Source: Ophiura sarsii (lineage: Eukaryota > Echinodermata > Ophiuroidea > Amphilepidida > Ophiuridae). Taken from it: a stretch of DNA of 64,000 nt. The notes beneath the pieces are model-generated. The model saw only the letters and a list, made by a program, of their open reading frames with translations, was not told where the DNA came from and ran no database searches. The DNA lies in contig CM069441.1 in NCBI GenBank assembly GCA_035610835.1, positions 85,290,677 through 85,354,676 on the forward strand, written 5' to 3'. The position numbers and the translations under genes were made by a program. Shown one piece after another: positions 44,657 through 57,295 of this stretch (positions are counted from its first letter, which is position 1; each line of letters starts with the position of its first letter).

Positions 44657-45356
44657 TTAAGCAAGGACGGATTATTACAGGCATTTTTATGTACACTTAG
44701 GCCCCTCCCTCAACAAATGGTTTGCTTGCCTTCGTAATCATCTCGACTGTGTCAAAAACGCAATTGACATTCGCATTGTTAATGAACATATCTCAATTCA
44801 TGTCAGAATATTATTGTCAAAATTGGAACAAACCTTATTTGAAGAAAAACACATGCTAACGTGATGGAATCATCACATCGTTCAGTCATAATTCCGGTGT
44901 GGTGAGGGGGGGGGCGGAATTAGTGGATATGAGGTTACGGGGATGTGCCGCCAAATAGGGTCCTCTCTTTCACCCGTCTGGTAAACGAATGACCCCTTTT
45001 CATAGCCAATTTTGGTAAATTGATGGGTCTAAAATCCATAAATTTGCTGTTTTTGCTGAAAATGATGGGTCTCTGGTAAATATATGGGTCCATTTTCCGT
45101 GAAATGTTTGGGTCAATTATCAATTTTGCTGGCGACACATCTCTACCCAAAACAAATTACCAACATGAAGGTTTTTCTTAATTTTCCAATCTTTAATGGA
45201 AATCGTTGAAAATGCTCTTCTTCTTTTCTATTTTTAATTTTTAAAAAGCTTTTTAGACATTTTTGAAAATGATCTAACATTTTGATAACATACCAAAACT
45301 TTGAAGAAAATCGTGGAAAAACACTCTTAAACACCGGATCGACCGACCCTACTTGA

Positions 45357-45712
45357 TGAGGGGTCCGTCCGTCCGTGCAGAACAGGTTTTTCCGAGCTGA
45401 ACAAGTGACACGCGAATCAGTGGCGACACCTTTTTTTCTCAGTGGGGAATTAGTTGAGGAGCGTAGTGATGATGTTGGAGACGAGATATGGCTATTTCAA
45501 GGAGGAGGGGGAAACTAACGATCACTTTGATTTAATCATGAGGCCTAACCCGAGCAAACTTTTTTCTGAACATCCAGAAGTATAACTAGAGGAGGGTTAA
45601 GAGGGCGGGCAGGGTTGCTGAAACTCTCATGCCAGAAGGTTAACCCCATGATTGACAAAATAAAACCACAAAATGATATATGACAAGCCAAATTAGTCAG
45701 CTATCTTTCACA
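45357..45712. repeat. Dispersed repeat, partner of 31980-32262
   Basis: The ordered shared phrases are GAGGGGTCCGT, GATATGGCTATTTCA, GGGCAGGGTTG, CCAGAAGGTT and CCAAATTAGTC. It is non-coding. The 200 bp before it holds a different short-phrase repeat (ATGGGTC words). Confidence 0.7.
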
Positions 45713-45906
45713 TCCAATATTATAGTCCAGGGGCATCGTTTAGGGGAACATAAATCATCATAATCTTATGATGCGTGTTCGGCATGTGGCAAATAACCCT
45801 CGTAGTAGCTTTTTTTAATATTCCGATCACTTCGACATCGATGCGCCTGCTTAGGATGACTGCTACTATATTGTGCCCTATCGCTAAAGCCACAATGAAC
45901 AAGAAG

Positions 45907-46846
45907 CATACACTCTTAGAAGGTCAGGATCAAATATGAGACGAAAAGGATCAATTTTGATCCAGAAGCGGTATCACATATGAGCTTACCCTTTCCGGAT
46001 CAAAGTGATCCGGCAAGCAGGATCAAAAAGTTTGATCCGAAATGGGATCAAATATTTCTGTCAAATGATTCTGAAACGGATCAAAATAATGATCCTTAAT
46101 CGGATGTACCTGTAGCTTATGATCCTACTCCAGGATCAAACTGAATCAAAGAAAAAGTGAAAACATAGGGGGTCATCGGGTGACAGATTGTAAAAACAAG
46201 CATGCATGCAAGGGTCTTTCGGTGACACCGGGCCAAAAAAAGGGGGGTATTTTTGATGGAGCCTGGTGTGAAACCTAATATTGATTGAGTGCCCCACCCC
46301 CGGGTGCACACTGCAGACTATATATCGAGTGCAGTAAGCTTACTACATCGTGTAGGCCTAGTACATCGCAGTGATCGTGACATTTTGTGAGGAGCATTTT
46401 GACCGAAAATCGTACTGATGGCACTGGTCAGGTACAAGAAATTTGTTCACAAGAATAGAGCATGTTCAAACATAAAAAATAAAACTACTTTACCGACAAA
46501 ATCATGTAACATTTTACAGATTAGACTGGATAACTTACCGCGGTATTTCACCCTTGTTTCAACTGTGGCGACCGAATTCAAAAGATCGTCTGCTTGTCGT
46601 CTATCGGTTTGCGAAAGAGTGACGTCAGTCACTCATTGACCAATGAACTGTTTCATCGAATTGATCCGGAAATCAGATCAAAGTTGATCAAGGTGAATTT
46701 GATCCGTTTGTTGATATCTATCTGGAAACGGATCAAAACGATCCGAAAACGGATCAAAACGATCCGAAAATGATCCTTAAAAGATCAAAACAAAGTGAGC
46801 CGGAAATCTACACATGTATTTGATCCTGACCTTCTAAGAGTGTATG
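45907..46846. mobile_element. 940-bp element tiled with GGATCAAA/GATCC words
   Basis: The first 30 bases, starting CATACACTCTTAGAAGGTCA, are the exact reverse complement of the last 30. Both arms are followed by many copies of GGATCAAA and TTTGATCC, for example GATCCGAAAACGGATCAAA near the right end. The middle 300 bp lacks the word. There is no coding frame of note. Confidence 0.85.
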
Positions 46847-49119
46847 ACCCCACATGTAATTAGTAATCTAAGCTTCTCTAGATCCGTTTGAATCCAAGAT
46901 AATGACAGGGAAATGCAAAACTTGATTTTGTTCTGTGGGTCGGTAAAAGGATCTTCAGATGCAGGATATTGCTTGCTTTTGAAATGTTGTCTCCGATGCA
47001 GTAGTTGCACCCTATATGTACCATTTTCCCGCCTTTATGGTTCCAATACCTGTCAAATACTATGTCCAACTCTTATACCATTGCCAAAATCAGTTTTACA
47101 GTAGTCGTTGCCAAAAGCTATAGAAGACTGATACCAATGTACGCTACACATAGTTACATCTGAGAAGAGCCCATTTTAAAGCATTTATATTGAGGAAATC
47201 CCTCGAGTCACACCAACATCTTCTAAATACCGAATCGGAAGTATTCCAGAGAGTAATCCCAAGTCTGCTGATGTTGATGACGAAGAGACCCGCATCTCCA
47301 TTGGAATTCTTCTTTAGCTCACCAATCGTGTATATTGTCGCAGCAAAACTCAGCTTGCCGACCAGCAGACAATGTTCATTATATATATTGGATACGACGA
47401 AATTACAATCCACACCCGAGAAATGGTAAGATCTTCGTTCCGTAGATTCTGGCCAAGATTGGTATGTATAGAGATTGACTCAATCTTTTTTAAACGAAAT
47501 CATTTGATTTGACTTGAGCATGACACATTTGTTATCATTCGTCTCAACAAATCTAACATTCTACTGACTGTCGAAAATATTTTTCATGCTACTATATTTT
47601 CCTTAAACATATCGCAGCAGCACGAAACCCATATAAATAATTAAGTTGAACTGGAATAATTTAGATACCCTTTTCGAACCATGGTGTTTGAGCTCCGTAG
47701 CTAAATTATTCCTAAAATCATGATCGAACCCAATATCAGTCTACATGCTGCTAAGTTGAACTGAAGTGGTAAAATCTAGACTTATTAATCACGAGCCGAT
47801 TACTTTTTGGTGTACGAGCGTATTACATTCAAAAGTTAGTCTAGAGTTAAGACCCCGTTACGGAATAAAGCTGTATAATCCTTAATAATCCGTCAATAAA
47901 CGATTTTGTGCTAGATTAAATAATTCTTACACCAAGGATAAACCACAAAAAGAATTAGTTGGAAGATACCAGTAAATTACGGTACGGGATATATGGAACA
48001 GAATTGAAATGCTTAATTACCGTGTCATTGACCAGGAAAGACAAATATTGAAGCTAGACAGGGTAAACTATTGTGCAACCTTGAGAAAGTGTTCATTTCA
48101 CATCCACTTAATACCAAAAGAATTTGTTTGGCTGAAGTTAAAGCAACGATATGATACTATTTCCCCGACCCTAAGTCGAACATTTCTATGGTAATATGGG
48201 ACATTTTGTAAATCGACCCGTTGAAAAATGAGAAGATGTCTATAGCGATGGAATCATGACGGTGACACAATTACCTGTGCCAATAAATGAAGTTTACTCT
48301 AGTTAAACATAGGATGCTATAATTAGAGATCATTTACACCCGAATTCCTATTTCATATTAGTGCTTCAAATAATCGAAATGGAATGCAGCGCCAATAAAA
48401 TAAACATATTAAGGAGGTGGGATGATTTGCCATAGTTTGATGCAAAACCGATGCGATCTGGTTCAACGATTTCTGTTTCCCCTATTCTGAAATGTAATTT
48501 GACTATCAGATTAGTCACTTTATAAAACGACTTGTATGACACAAATGTGACACCACAATTTAATTTGACTCACTAACTGGCACTTATCTAGGGGTCTATA
48601 CTATCTCTATAGGTCAGACTTGAGGTGTGACACCGGTTGAATGATTCGCCTTAATTAGGCATTGTATGAGATTTAGCCCCTGGACTTTTGTTTTTGAAAA
48701 CCATAGTAACGCACACCAATTTTGAGGTTGTGTGTGTGTTGATTAGGCATGTATAGTGCAGAATCTGACTTTGTTTCGTTCTGGTTCCAGTCGGGCTTCT
48801 ATTATAATAGGACGCAAAATCGGAAAAAAATCCAACCACAGCAACTCGCAGCGAAATTGTTAAGCAAATTATTGTATGCAAATAACGACACGTTACAGGA
48901 AATTGTGACATGTGGTTGTAAGTCCGTGTCGACTTGATTGTGTACTCCATCGGAGTTTAAATTTACTATTATTCATGAATATGATGTTTATTTTTGGAGC
49001 CATAGAGGTTAAATCAATTAAATCATTTAACGATCATACAGTATACACCACCTGTCTATAACAATCTGCTTTCATAATGACACAATCAACTACAGAGGGC
49101 GATCTTTTGCAAATTTACA
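46847..49119. other. No gene established
   Basis: Around 47144-47430 both strands are open for about 240 bp. The plus frame (ending QSTPEKW, then a GTAAGATC donor-like site) and the minus frame both look plausible, but neither belongs to a family I know. I see no RNA gene or clear mobile element in the rest. Confidence 0.35.
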
Positions 49120-49720
49120 TTGTACGTAATATGTCCCAACAACCAATATATCATGTTTCTACCATAACTTTTGTTTAATTATTATTATTAGGATTATTAT
49201 TATTATGTAAGTACCTTCTCTCATTCATTTATTAAAGTCATGTAAATAGTTGCTCTTTTCTTGTAGTCTTTAAAGGATAGACCAGTACTGGTAAACGTAC
49301 GTTATATATGAATAGGCTTGTGAAACAACAAAAAAAGCGATTTGCCACCACTTAACTCCCTTCATCTAAATCTGTACGAGTCAGAGCGTACTCTAGTGAT
49401 CGACGTAGCATTTACGTACACGACTGTCTGGATTTACCTATATATGAATACGTGTGGACACATTCGTGAGGTGTAATCGTTGGACTACGTTCTGACATCA
49501 CGGCATAGATTTAGTTGACTGATAAAACAATAAAAATAAGATTAATTTAGTGGCCAAAGAACTGGCCATGCAAATTTACAGATTTGAAAGGGTTTTTTTT
49601 CAGATCTGGAAAGGTTCAAGTCTGCAAATATGTGGCATTTGACAACCTAAATGATTAGTCTTACTCTGCAATTTGTAAATTAATACTATAAGGAAACTGT
49701 AACACCGAAACACATACGGT
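49120..49720. repeat. Dispersed repeat, partner of 33754-34340
   Basis: Same orientation and phrase order as the 33.8-kb copy, with numerous substitutions and small indels. Together with the text at 49035-49110, which resembles 32900-32960, this suggests the repeat and its left neighbour were once one longer unit. Confidence 0.75.
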
Positions 49721-49907
49721 TATGATATGTTGATGTCATTAAATACTGCTTTTTATAAACACTAGCGGCGTACAATCACTGCGCTCGGGTCCCCGCTAGA
49801 TGCCATGCCACATTACCTACCTCTGAAACCACATAAACACCCTACAACCTCCCATACACACAAACTAGGTTGATTTATATAAATCATAACCCTTCTAAAC
49901 CATTTAC

Positions 49908-50886
49908 CATCACTGAAAGCCAAACTGGAGTCAGGGTTACTCTATAAAGGGAGTCCAGCCTACATGTGACTCTATGTCAATATTGACTCTGTTTGGAGAG
50001 TCGCATGACTCCCTTGGAGAGTCATCATTTACTGACTCCTTTGGAGAGTCATGATGCATGACTCTTCAAGGGAGTCTTGTGACTCTTCAAATGGAGTCAA
50101 TATTGACATAGAGTCACATGTAGGCTGGACTCCGTTTCGAGAGTAATAATGACTCCAACTGGCTAAATAGAGTCACCGTGACTCCAGGTAGGAATAAGAA
50201 TAAGACACTGAGAACTGGGGGGGGGGGGCTTTAGGGTGTTTGGCTCTTTGATTTTGATGTTTATGTTCTTGTTCAATGTATTTGCATTTACTTAGTGAGC
50301 AATCACTTCCCTTCCTTAATACCAGTGATAAATATGCATATATCAATATACATTCAACGGTGTTAAATTTACGTATCGACTTAATTCAAATAAATTAATA
50401 GGTTTTAATAGGTTTTAATAAATAAAAGGTGCAAATTAGCTCATTAGCATAATTGAAATGGTATACACAAGCACCGGTGCTAATTTGTGTACCATTGCAA
50501 TTATGCTAATGAGCGATTTGCGCATTTTACTCGGCTAATGTAAGACCAAGTAAAATATGCAAATTAGCTCCAGAGAGTCAGGATGACTCCTTTGGAGAGT
50601 CATGGGCGATGACTCTTTCCGACGGCTAGGATGACTCCTTTGGAGAGTCAGGATGACTCCTTTGGAGAATCAGGATGACTCCTTTGAAGAGTCAGGATGA
50701 CTCCTTTGGAGAGTCATGGCCGATGACTCTTTCCGACGGCTAGAATGACTCCTTTGGGGAGTCAGGACGACTCCTTTGGAGAGTCAGGATGACTCCTTTG
50801 AAGAGTCAGGATGACTCCTTTGGAGAGTCATGGCCGATTTACTCCATTTCAAGAGTCACTTGACTCCAGTTTGGCTTTCAGTGATG
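49908..50886. mobile_element. 979-bp element tiled with GGAGTCA/TGACTCC words
   Basis: It begins CATCACTGAAAGCCAAACTG and ends with the exact complement; at least 26 bp match on each side. Both arms consist of near-identical units built on GACTCCTTTGGAGAGTCA, itself a palindrome, in the right arm as about 18-bp tandem units. A separate fold-back (50428-50530) lies in the middle. Confidence 0.9.
50428..50530. repeat. Fold-back palindrome, about 100 bp
   Basis: CAAATTAGCTCATTAGCATAA and TTATGCTAATGAGCGATTTG are inverted, closing on CACCGGTG at the centre. It is nested inside the 49908-50886 element, probably as a later insertion. Confidence 0.75.
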
Positions 50887-51022
50887 GCTACTTTATTAAC
50901 CCATACCTCTCAAACCGCATTGCTTCATTAACCCTCGGTACCTCTGAAACCACGTAATAGTAATAGTAATAATTGTAATAATAATAACACTAATAGTAGT
51001 TATTATACGACTAAAACACTAT

Positions 51023-52232
51023 ACGGCCAAGTGCACCAATGACGGGTAGCTGAAGAATAGCGCTACCTTGCTAGTAACTGAGGCGTAACCCAAAATTTTG
51101 AGAGCGCCAATGCGGGGTAAGCTACTAGGCTAGTAACTGACGGGTAATTTACGCTAAATGTTATACCTGACCGGACCCAAGAGTAAGTTGGAGCATAACG
51201 TTTTATGCCACAAGTCAGTCGATTGAGCAGTAGCGTAAATTTGTTGTGAACATTTTAGGGGATGATTCGCTGATGCTGAAGGACCAATTGAGCTTGCATG
51301 CCCAGTGGGTGTCTATTTGAAGTGGAATATGACCCTCATAAGCTGAAAGGTTTTTATATTTTTGAAAATCCATTCATGCAATTTGGTGACTTTTTTAGTC
51401 AAAATTAAGATCAACAATTTTTGCCCATTCAAACACTAATCGCACCGATTTTGGGTCATATTTTGACCAAAATGTACTAATTGTCCAAGGATCTTAAATA
51501 ATGACTAAATAAAATAAAATAATTATTGTTTTTATTAATTAATAGCCAAGTTTCAACATTATTGTGAGTGGAAGGGTAGAACTAGAACGAAATAAAAGAA
51601 AAACAGATCGTGCCGTGCGTGTTCTGGGAATCGAACCGGGGTCCCGCGGTTATTGAGCGAAGAACTAGGTGTCCACGCCACTTAAGTATTTGTGTTACGA
51701 GTTGTGTTATAATTGTATATAATTGTTTTCATCGGGTGCTTGTGTTTGTCATTAAAATTGTGCTTTTTGGTGCAATATTTGTGTGTGCCCCTCGCCCAAA
51801 ATATGTTTGTAATGTCTTGATAGTCCTTATTTTTGAAAAAGCGTTGAACAGATTCGAAATTTTTGGCCAAAGAAATACCGTCATTTTTTGTTCCGAACGC
51901 AGGCCGACTCAACGTGATTATTTATGTTAATTATGTACACTCACCTATGACCTAGCGAGTGACGACACGTTTTAAATATTACGGAGGACCACTCACGTCA
52001 GTATTTTACAGTAAACTATAGGTTAACACGTGGCATATGCGCCGATTAATTTTGTAAGGGGACGATGCTGATTAATGTGGATATTTACCTCGCTAGTTGC
52101 TATGCTGGTGTTACTCGTCAGTTATACTCTAAGAATTACATCGTTAGTAAGTTATGCTACAGTTAGAGCATAACTACTAGGGAGGTAGCTTACCTCCCTA
52201 TTAAGTTACCCGTCATTGGTGCACTCGGCCGA
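51023..52232 (-). mobile_element. 1.2-kb TIR element with tRNA-like segment, copy 2
   Basis: Reverse-oriented relative of 37457-38703 with ends CGGCCAAGTGCACCAATGAC and GTCATTGGTGCACTCGGCCG. The order of shared phrases is kept throughout, including GGGGACGATGCTGATTAATG-type text near one end. The region homologous to the decayed B box of copy 1 is here a much better tRNA-like sequence. Confidence 0.8.
51618..51683 (-). tRNA. tRNA-like sequence within the TIR element
   Basis: The minus strand reads AAGTGGCGTGGACACCTAG, then a loop region CTTCGCTCAATAAC, then GGTTCGATTCC, a perfect B box (GGTTCRANNCC). The A-box side is recognisable but the cloverleaf stems do not pair well by eye. It is more likely a tRNA-derived segment carried by the transposon than a functional tRNA gene. 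Confidence 0.4.
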
Positions 52233-52906
52233 TGGATAATAACAAATCAATCAAAACTAGAATCAACCTGTGCTGCTACTCAGGTATGTCATTTGATGTT
52301 CATCGAGTTGGGCAGAAGATCTATATTTTACATGTACATGTATAATACTTGACTTCAATATTTACTTTAACCAGGGACTGCTTTAACTGACCTAAACAAA
52401 GTGTATGATTTTCTTTTGTTAAGTACTTTAGTACCTTGCTGTTACGCCTGCAAATACCACAAATGATATCAATTATTCGGCACGAGTTATATTTGGTCTG
52501 ATGTTTTTTAGGTTCTTTTATCATGGGAAGCTAGACCTGTAGTGAGTAGGAGGATTGCAAATTTGATTAATTCTCAGGCTCATAGAGCCATGTTTAGGTT
52601 GAATAATGCCTGTCTATTTCAATACTCATCCTGGGGCAAAGGCCTTCCCACCTTCTGCGGAATATATTCTTCTTCGGGAAGGGGGCGGGGAGGTGGGGGG
52701 GGGGGGCGTATTTGTATTATTGTTTAGTTGGGGCAAGCTTCCAAATATACGGTCCTTGGTTGGCTGTAGTTTGAAGCAAACACAAAATTGTATTCAAATT
52801 TAACAACTGTAAGTCAATTATAATTAGATTTACAACATGCAAATGTAAATTTCACGAACATTAATGAGGTAGTTAATCACATCGACTAGTTGAAGTCATG
52901 TTACTA

Positions 52907-53423
52907 AGGGAAGACGTCAAAACTCGACCGCCCATTGACCGCCGGTTACGGGCGGTTCCGCCCGGTTCTTTCAGGTCAAATGTTTTACTGGTATATGAAT
53001 ATTCGCGCATGCAACACTGAACATCCGCCGGTTGACTTAATGCTGTAACCGGACCAATTTACACTATCAATCTGTTACTTTGCGGTCATAATAGCTCTCT
53101 CTATAATCGTTCTATAAAAAAAAACCATTCATAGACTTTCGGTATTGATTTAAAAAAAAGTTAATTGAGCTATACAGATTGAAAAAGCCAACCCCAGCGA
53201 AAATCAATAGCTGCATTGTACTGGTTGTCAACTGAGCCCATTACTTCAAGATGTTATTGCTCACGCGTGTGACGAGGCACTATCAACCGGTCGTGTTCAC
53301 CAGAGTGTTACTATTTGACCTCATTATGTGTGTATATTATAACAGACGACACGTTTTGTGAGAACCGGGCGGAACCGGCCGTAACCGGCGGTTGCCGGGC
53401 GGTCGAGTTTTGACGTGATCCCT
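52907..53423. mobile_element. 517-bp inverted-repeat element with 14-bp flanking duplication
   Basis: The ends AGGGA--ACGTCAAAACTCGACC and GGTCGAGTTTTGACGTGATCCCT are inverted, followed inward on both sides by GC-rich words (CCGGTTACGGGCGGTTCC, GGCGGAACCGG). The 14-mer AAGTCATGTTACTA lies immediately outside both ends (52893-52906 and 53424-53437). Confidence 0.8.
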
Positions 53424-53437
53424 AAGTCATGTTACTA

Positions 53438-54098
53438 AGTCAAGCTTCGTTGGCAGTTTCAAAATTTAAAAACATTATATAGGCGTTGGTAACGTTAAAT
53501 CAAATTGTTTAAGGTCTCACTGGCAGAAAAACTATTGTAATAAATTAAGCTCCATTGATATGTTAAAAACTTAATATTAATTGGATATTAAGTATGCGTC
53601 GTTATATTATGTATATTTATACAAAATAATGTTTGAATGATTAAGTTAAGCACTTTGAAATACAGGTTTGTCCAAGTTGCTAATCAATTGTCGTCATGGA
53701 TACCGGCGCTACGTCCATCCTTTCTTCATATTAGGATGGCACATGTTATTAACATAACGAATGCAAATATTGCGCTTTCTACATTTGGAATTGTTCGGAT
53801 GTAATGCACGATCTGTGTGTCGCGATAGATAAGCGAAATAAATACGAGACGCGGTATGCAGCCAAATGCTACTCTATACATGTACCACATTTTCTTTCTG
53901 TGTCGTCTCCCCTCAACTTCTTTGATAGGAAACGTATTCTTGCTGTTAATAGATGAAACTTGGCGCGAAAATTAATAGTTGATATCAAACAAGAAACAAG
54001 CCAATTGTTTAGTATAACAAGAATGCTAACAATAAACCTTTTTTTTTTACCAAAGTGTACCTTTCTATCATAAAGTTCCCAAACATTGCGCATGTTAA
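53438..54098. other. No gene seen
   Basis: AT-rich sequence with no supported frame. The 79-codon minus-strand frame at 53869 has no domain and no splice context. Confidence 0.4.
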
Positions 54099-54337
54099 CA
54101 CTTTCCACGCGGCTTTTATTTTAACCATACACAATACAGATTTTTCAAAAACCTTTCCCAACTTTCAAAGTCTATCTCAAGCGTTACTGAACCTATACTA
54201 GGAATGTTTGTACTTATTGTAATGCATTTCTCAAGGTAATTCCAAATATGGTGATGAAAGTCAATATTTTTGACATTTTTGAACAATTTGGTAAAATTTT
54301 GGAATGTCGTCTGCAGCCGCCTGCCGCGTGGAAAGCG
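54099..54337 (+). mobile_element. piggyBac-like MITE (TTAA family), full copy
   Basis: TTAA at 54095-54098 and 54338-54341. The ends CACTTTCCACGCGGC and GCCGCGTGGAAAGCG bound 239 bp, the same length as the 39.0-kb copy. Confidence 0.9.
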
Positions 54338-54341
54338 TTAA

Positions 54342-55551
54342 GACCGCGGTGACGCCCTTGATAAAATGTCGATAAGGCTAAGGTAAAAGCAAAGTTGTTC
54401 TACAGAGCCATAACGGCTAAGGATTCGCGATATTCATTTTTTTTAAAGATATTGGAACATTTCTGAATAAACAAATATTATTGTTAATAATTTTAATTTT
54501 TGTTGAACATTATTGAACATTTAGGACATTTCGGGATTTTGTTAATTTAATATTTAAAAATAATAAACCCCGACCGACTAACACACGCTAATTCAGATAC
54601 AAGTCCACCCATGTCACGTACAAGCATCCTTAGTGACGTCTTCAACAGGGGCACTACAACAAATTTTCTCTCATACTATATGTTATGCATGATATATTAA
54701 ACTATCTTTAGAAAAAAGCGCGTCGGTGGAAATTAAAATCCTTCAAACATTTTAAACAACCAAAATGATTGCATGAATTCACTGACGCGATACGTAACAA
54801 TGTTAAATAAGTATTTTATACATCTGTTTCACTCGGTGTTTTATTACACCTAAACTCGAACCCACGAGCACGCGGGACTATGCAACTTTTTAGATCGATG
54901 ATAGTTTCTGGTAATGAGACTGTCGGGTTGATTATTACTGTTGAGGGGTTATTTCATGACAGCGCTAGAGGCTACGTGGCCTTTTATGATGCTTCCATGA
55001 TCGATTTTAATCCGAGACACTGCATTGTAGCTTCAACAGAAAATACCGGCTTAGCCGTCCCTTTTATTTGAAAGTCACACACCGGTTAGACCATTAGCTT
55101 GATTATATCGATGAGATTGACACGGACCATTAGTCTTTGTGCTCTCAAATGAAACCGATGACTTTCAATAAGTAAGTAAAAGTACATTCAGTCGTTTGGT
55201 ATCGAGAAGGAGCGTCATCTCTCCAAAATTAGGAATTTGTTTTGTTTTTTGGGGGGTTATGGTCATGCATGCATTCCCACGTAGTTCCTCAAGTTTGAGT
55301 CTTGTTCAAGGCCATTTTTAAAACAATTTAAAGGGGCTTTGTACCGTTATTTTTAGCCTATTTGGAATGGTGTTATTTATTGTTAGCATTCGTACGCGTA
55401 ATTTTCTATTTTACAGACATGTCTTACTTATTTACTGTTATGAGATACAATAATCTCAAAAATATGTCTTCTAGATTTATTGTGATTTCCATAATTATCA
55501 CAATACATATCACAATACATGAACAATAATAATAACTTGTAGTTGTATTAA
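54342..55551. other. No gene seen
   Basis: Only short frames occur, such as 54880-55071, with no domain or splice support. AT-rich with no strong repeats. Confidence 0.4.
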
Positions 55552-55757
55552 CACTTTCCACGCGGAGATTAGTTTTACCATATACAAAACAGATTACTGA
55601 AGGATTACTGAACCAATACTAGGCATGTTTATACTTATTGTAATGCATTTCTCATGGTAATTCCCAATAACGTAATTATATTCAATAATGTTTACATATT
55701 TAAAACATTTTGTAAAATTGTGGATGTCGTCTGCTGACGAAAGCCGCGTGGAAAGTG
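55552..55757 (+). mobile_element. piggyBac-like MITE (TTAA family), shorter copy
   Basis: TTAA precedes at 55548-55551; the right flank is CTAA, a one-base decay. The ends CACTTTCCACGCGG and CCGCGTGGAAAGTG bound 206 bp, with an internal deletion relative to the 239-bp copies. Confidence 0.85.
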
Positions 55758-56514
55758 CTAAAAAGCTCCTATTTATTGCCAGAAACAACACAAATCAATA
55801 AAATGCAAACTTGAAATATTACGCCCTATAGATGTTGCATTTGCTTTATGAATTCGATACAAAGATTTGAACTCGTGTCCTTTGCCGTAGTTATGTATTC
55901 ATGGCGAACTTTAGAAGTTTGGTCCAATACTGTATCGGTCAGCATGGGGCATTACCTTTCAAGATTGCTGTTGGTGTATTTCTGTGGTTCCGGACTATAG
56001 GATGGCTATTTAATTGTTCGTGTATTTTGTTATAGAAATCACAGTCAACCCAGAAGACAAGTGAAATAGTAAATTACGAATGATAATAACAAAAAACACC
56101 ATAGATTTCAAATGCATAATGTACATGGCAACTTTAAGTTAGTTTTCTATTATAACATTTCTGTATAACATGCTTATACTTTTGAAGAAATAATAAAGTT
56201 TTAGTTTATAAAGTACTACAGGGGTCAAGTTGCAAACATGCTCAGATTATGGTGTGATATATATTAAACTGTTCCTGAGATCACAGGGATCAAAACAGTA
56301 AATAGTTGTATGTCCACCCGATGTTTAGTTTCCGAGATACAGGGCAAAAAGGTCAAAGGTCAATATATTCATAATTTATTTTGGATTGGAAAATACTATT
56401 CCAGAATATGGTACCTAAAGTACACTGTCTCCATATATTATTTCAAAATATCTTAAAGTAGTACCTTTAAGATATTGGAAAAACACAATTTCACATAATG
56501 GTTAATGACCTTCA

Positions 56515-56800
56515 TATCCATTATGGGTTTATAGATCGATTGTCTCAAAAATCTTCAGTTATAAAAAAAACCCCGCGGTATGCATATATTTGAACTATTA
56601 CTAATAATGGCATTTATGGTTTTATCATATCCATTATGGGTTTATAAATTGTTTTGTCTCAGAACTCTTCAGTTATTAAAAAAGCGGAGTGCATCTAATT
56701 GAACTTTTACTAATTATGGCATTTATGGTTTTATCGTATTTATGATGGGTTTATAAATAGTTTTGTCTCAGAACTCTTCAGTTATTAAAAATGCAGAATG
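56515..56800. repeat. Three tandem copies of about a 116-bp unit
   Basis: The marker TTATGGGTTTATA (or GATGGGTTTATA) followed by TTTTGTCTCA-AACTCTTCAG recurs near 56520, 56633 and 56746. The last two copies are the most alike. It lies upstream of the GPCR exon. Confidence 0.8.
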
Positions 56801-57295
56801 CAGTTTTTCTTTCTTTGAATTTTTTTTAGGGTTTTCTGTTTGTTAATTTATTTGTTTGACCTTATAGAGCGACTGGGTTGTTTTACAATTCACGATTAAG
56901 TGATTGTTGACGTGTAAACATTACACTACGCTGGATTCATGATACAAAGGTTGTGAGTTCTAGCCCGCTATGGCCATCGTGTTTGAATCCCAGGGCAAGA
57001 TTCTTCGCGTCGATTGCCTCGTCGACCCAAGCAATATTTGGGGAGCTGTTAGGGTATTAAAATCTAAATAGTGCTGATAGGCTTAGTGTGCACTGTTGGC
57101 CGGTAGCCGACTATTAGGGTAGCGACCAAAAGAAATCAAACATTTCCTTGAGTCCCCACTAAAGTTAAAAAACCCAACGCATGCCGCGCGCATAGAGGCC
57201 AAAACTTTAAAATAGAGGTCAAATTAATGTAGTAGATCTATTTTTGCAGAAGACAAGTTTAAATTACATACAACTAGTGTTCTTTTACATTTCAG

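Noticed and set aside
47144..47430. Overlapping open frames on both strands, possibly an exon
   Set aside because: Neither frame is recognisable and splice context is one-sided; kept only as a remark in the gap entry.
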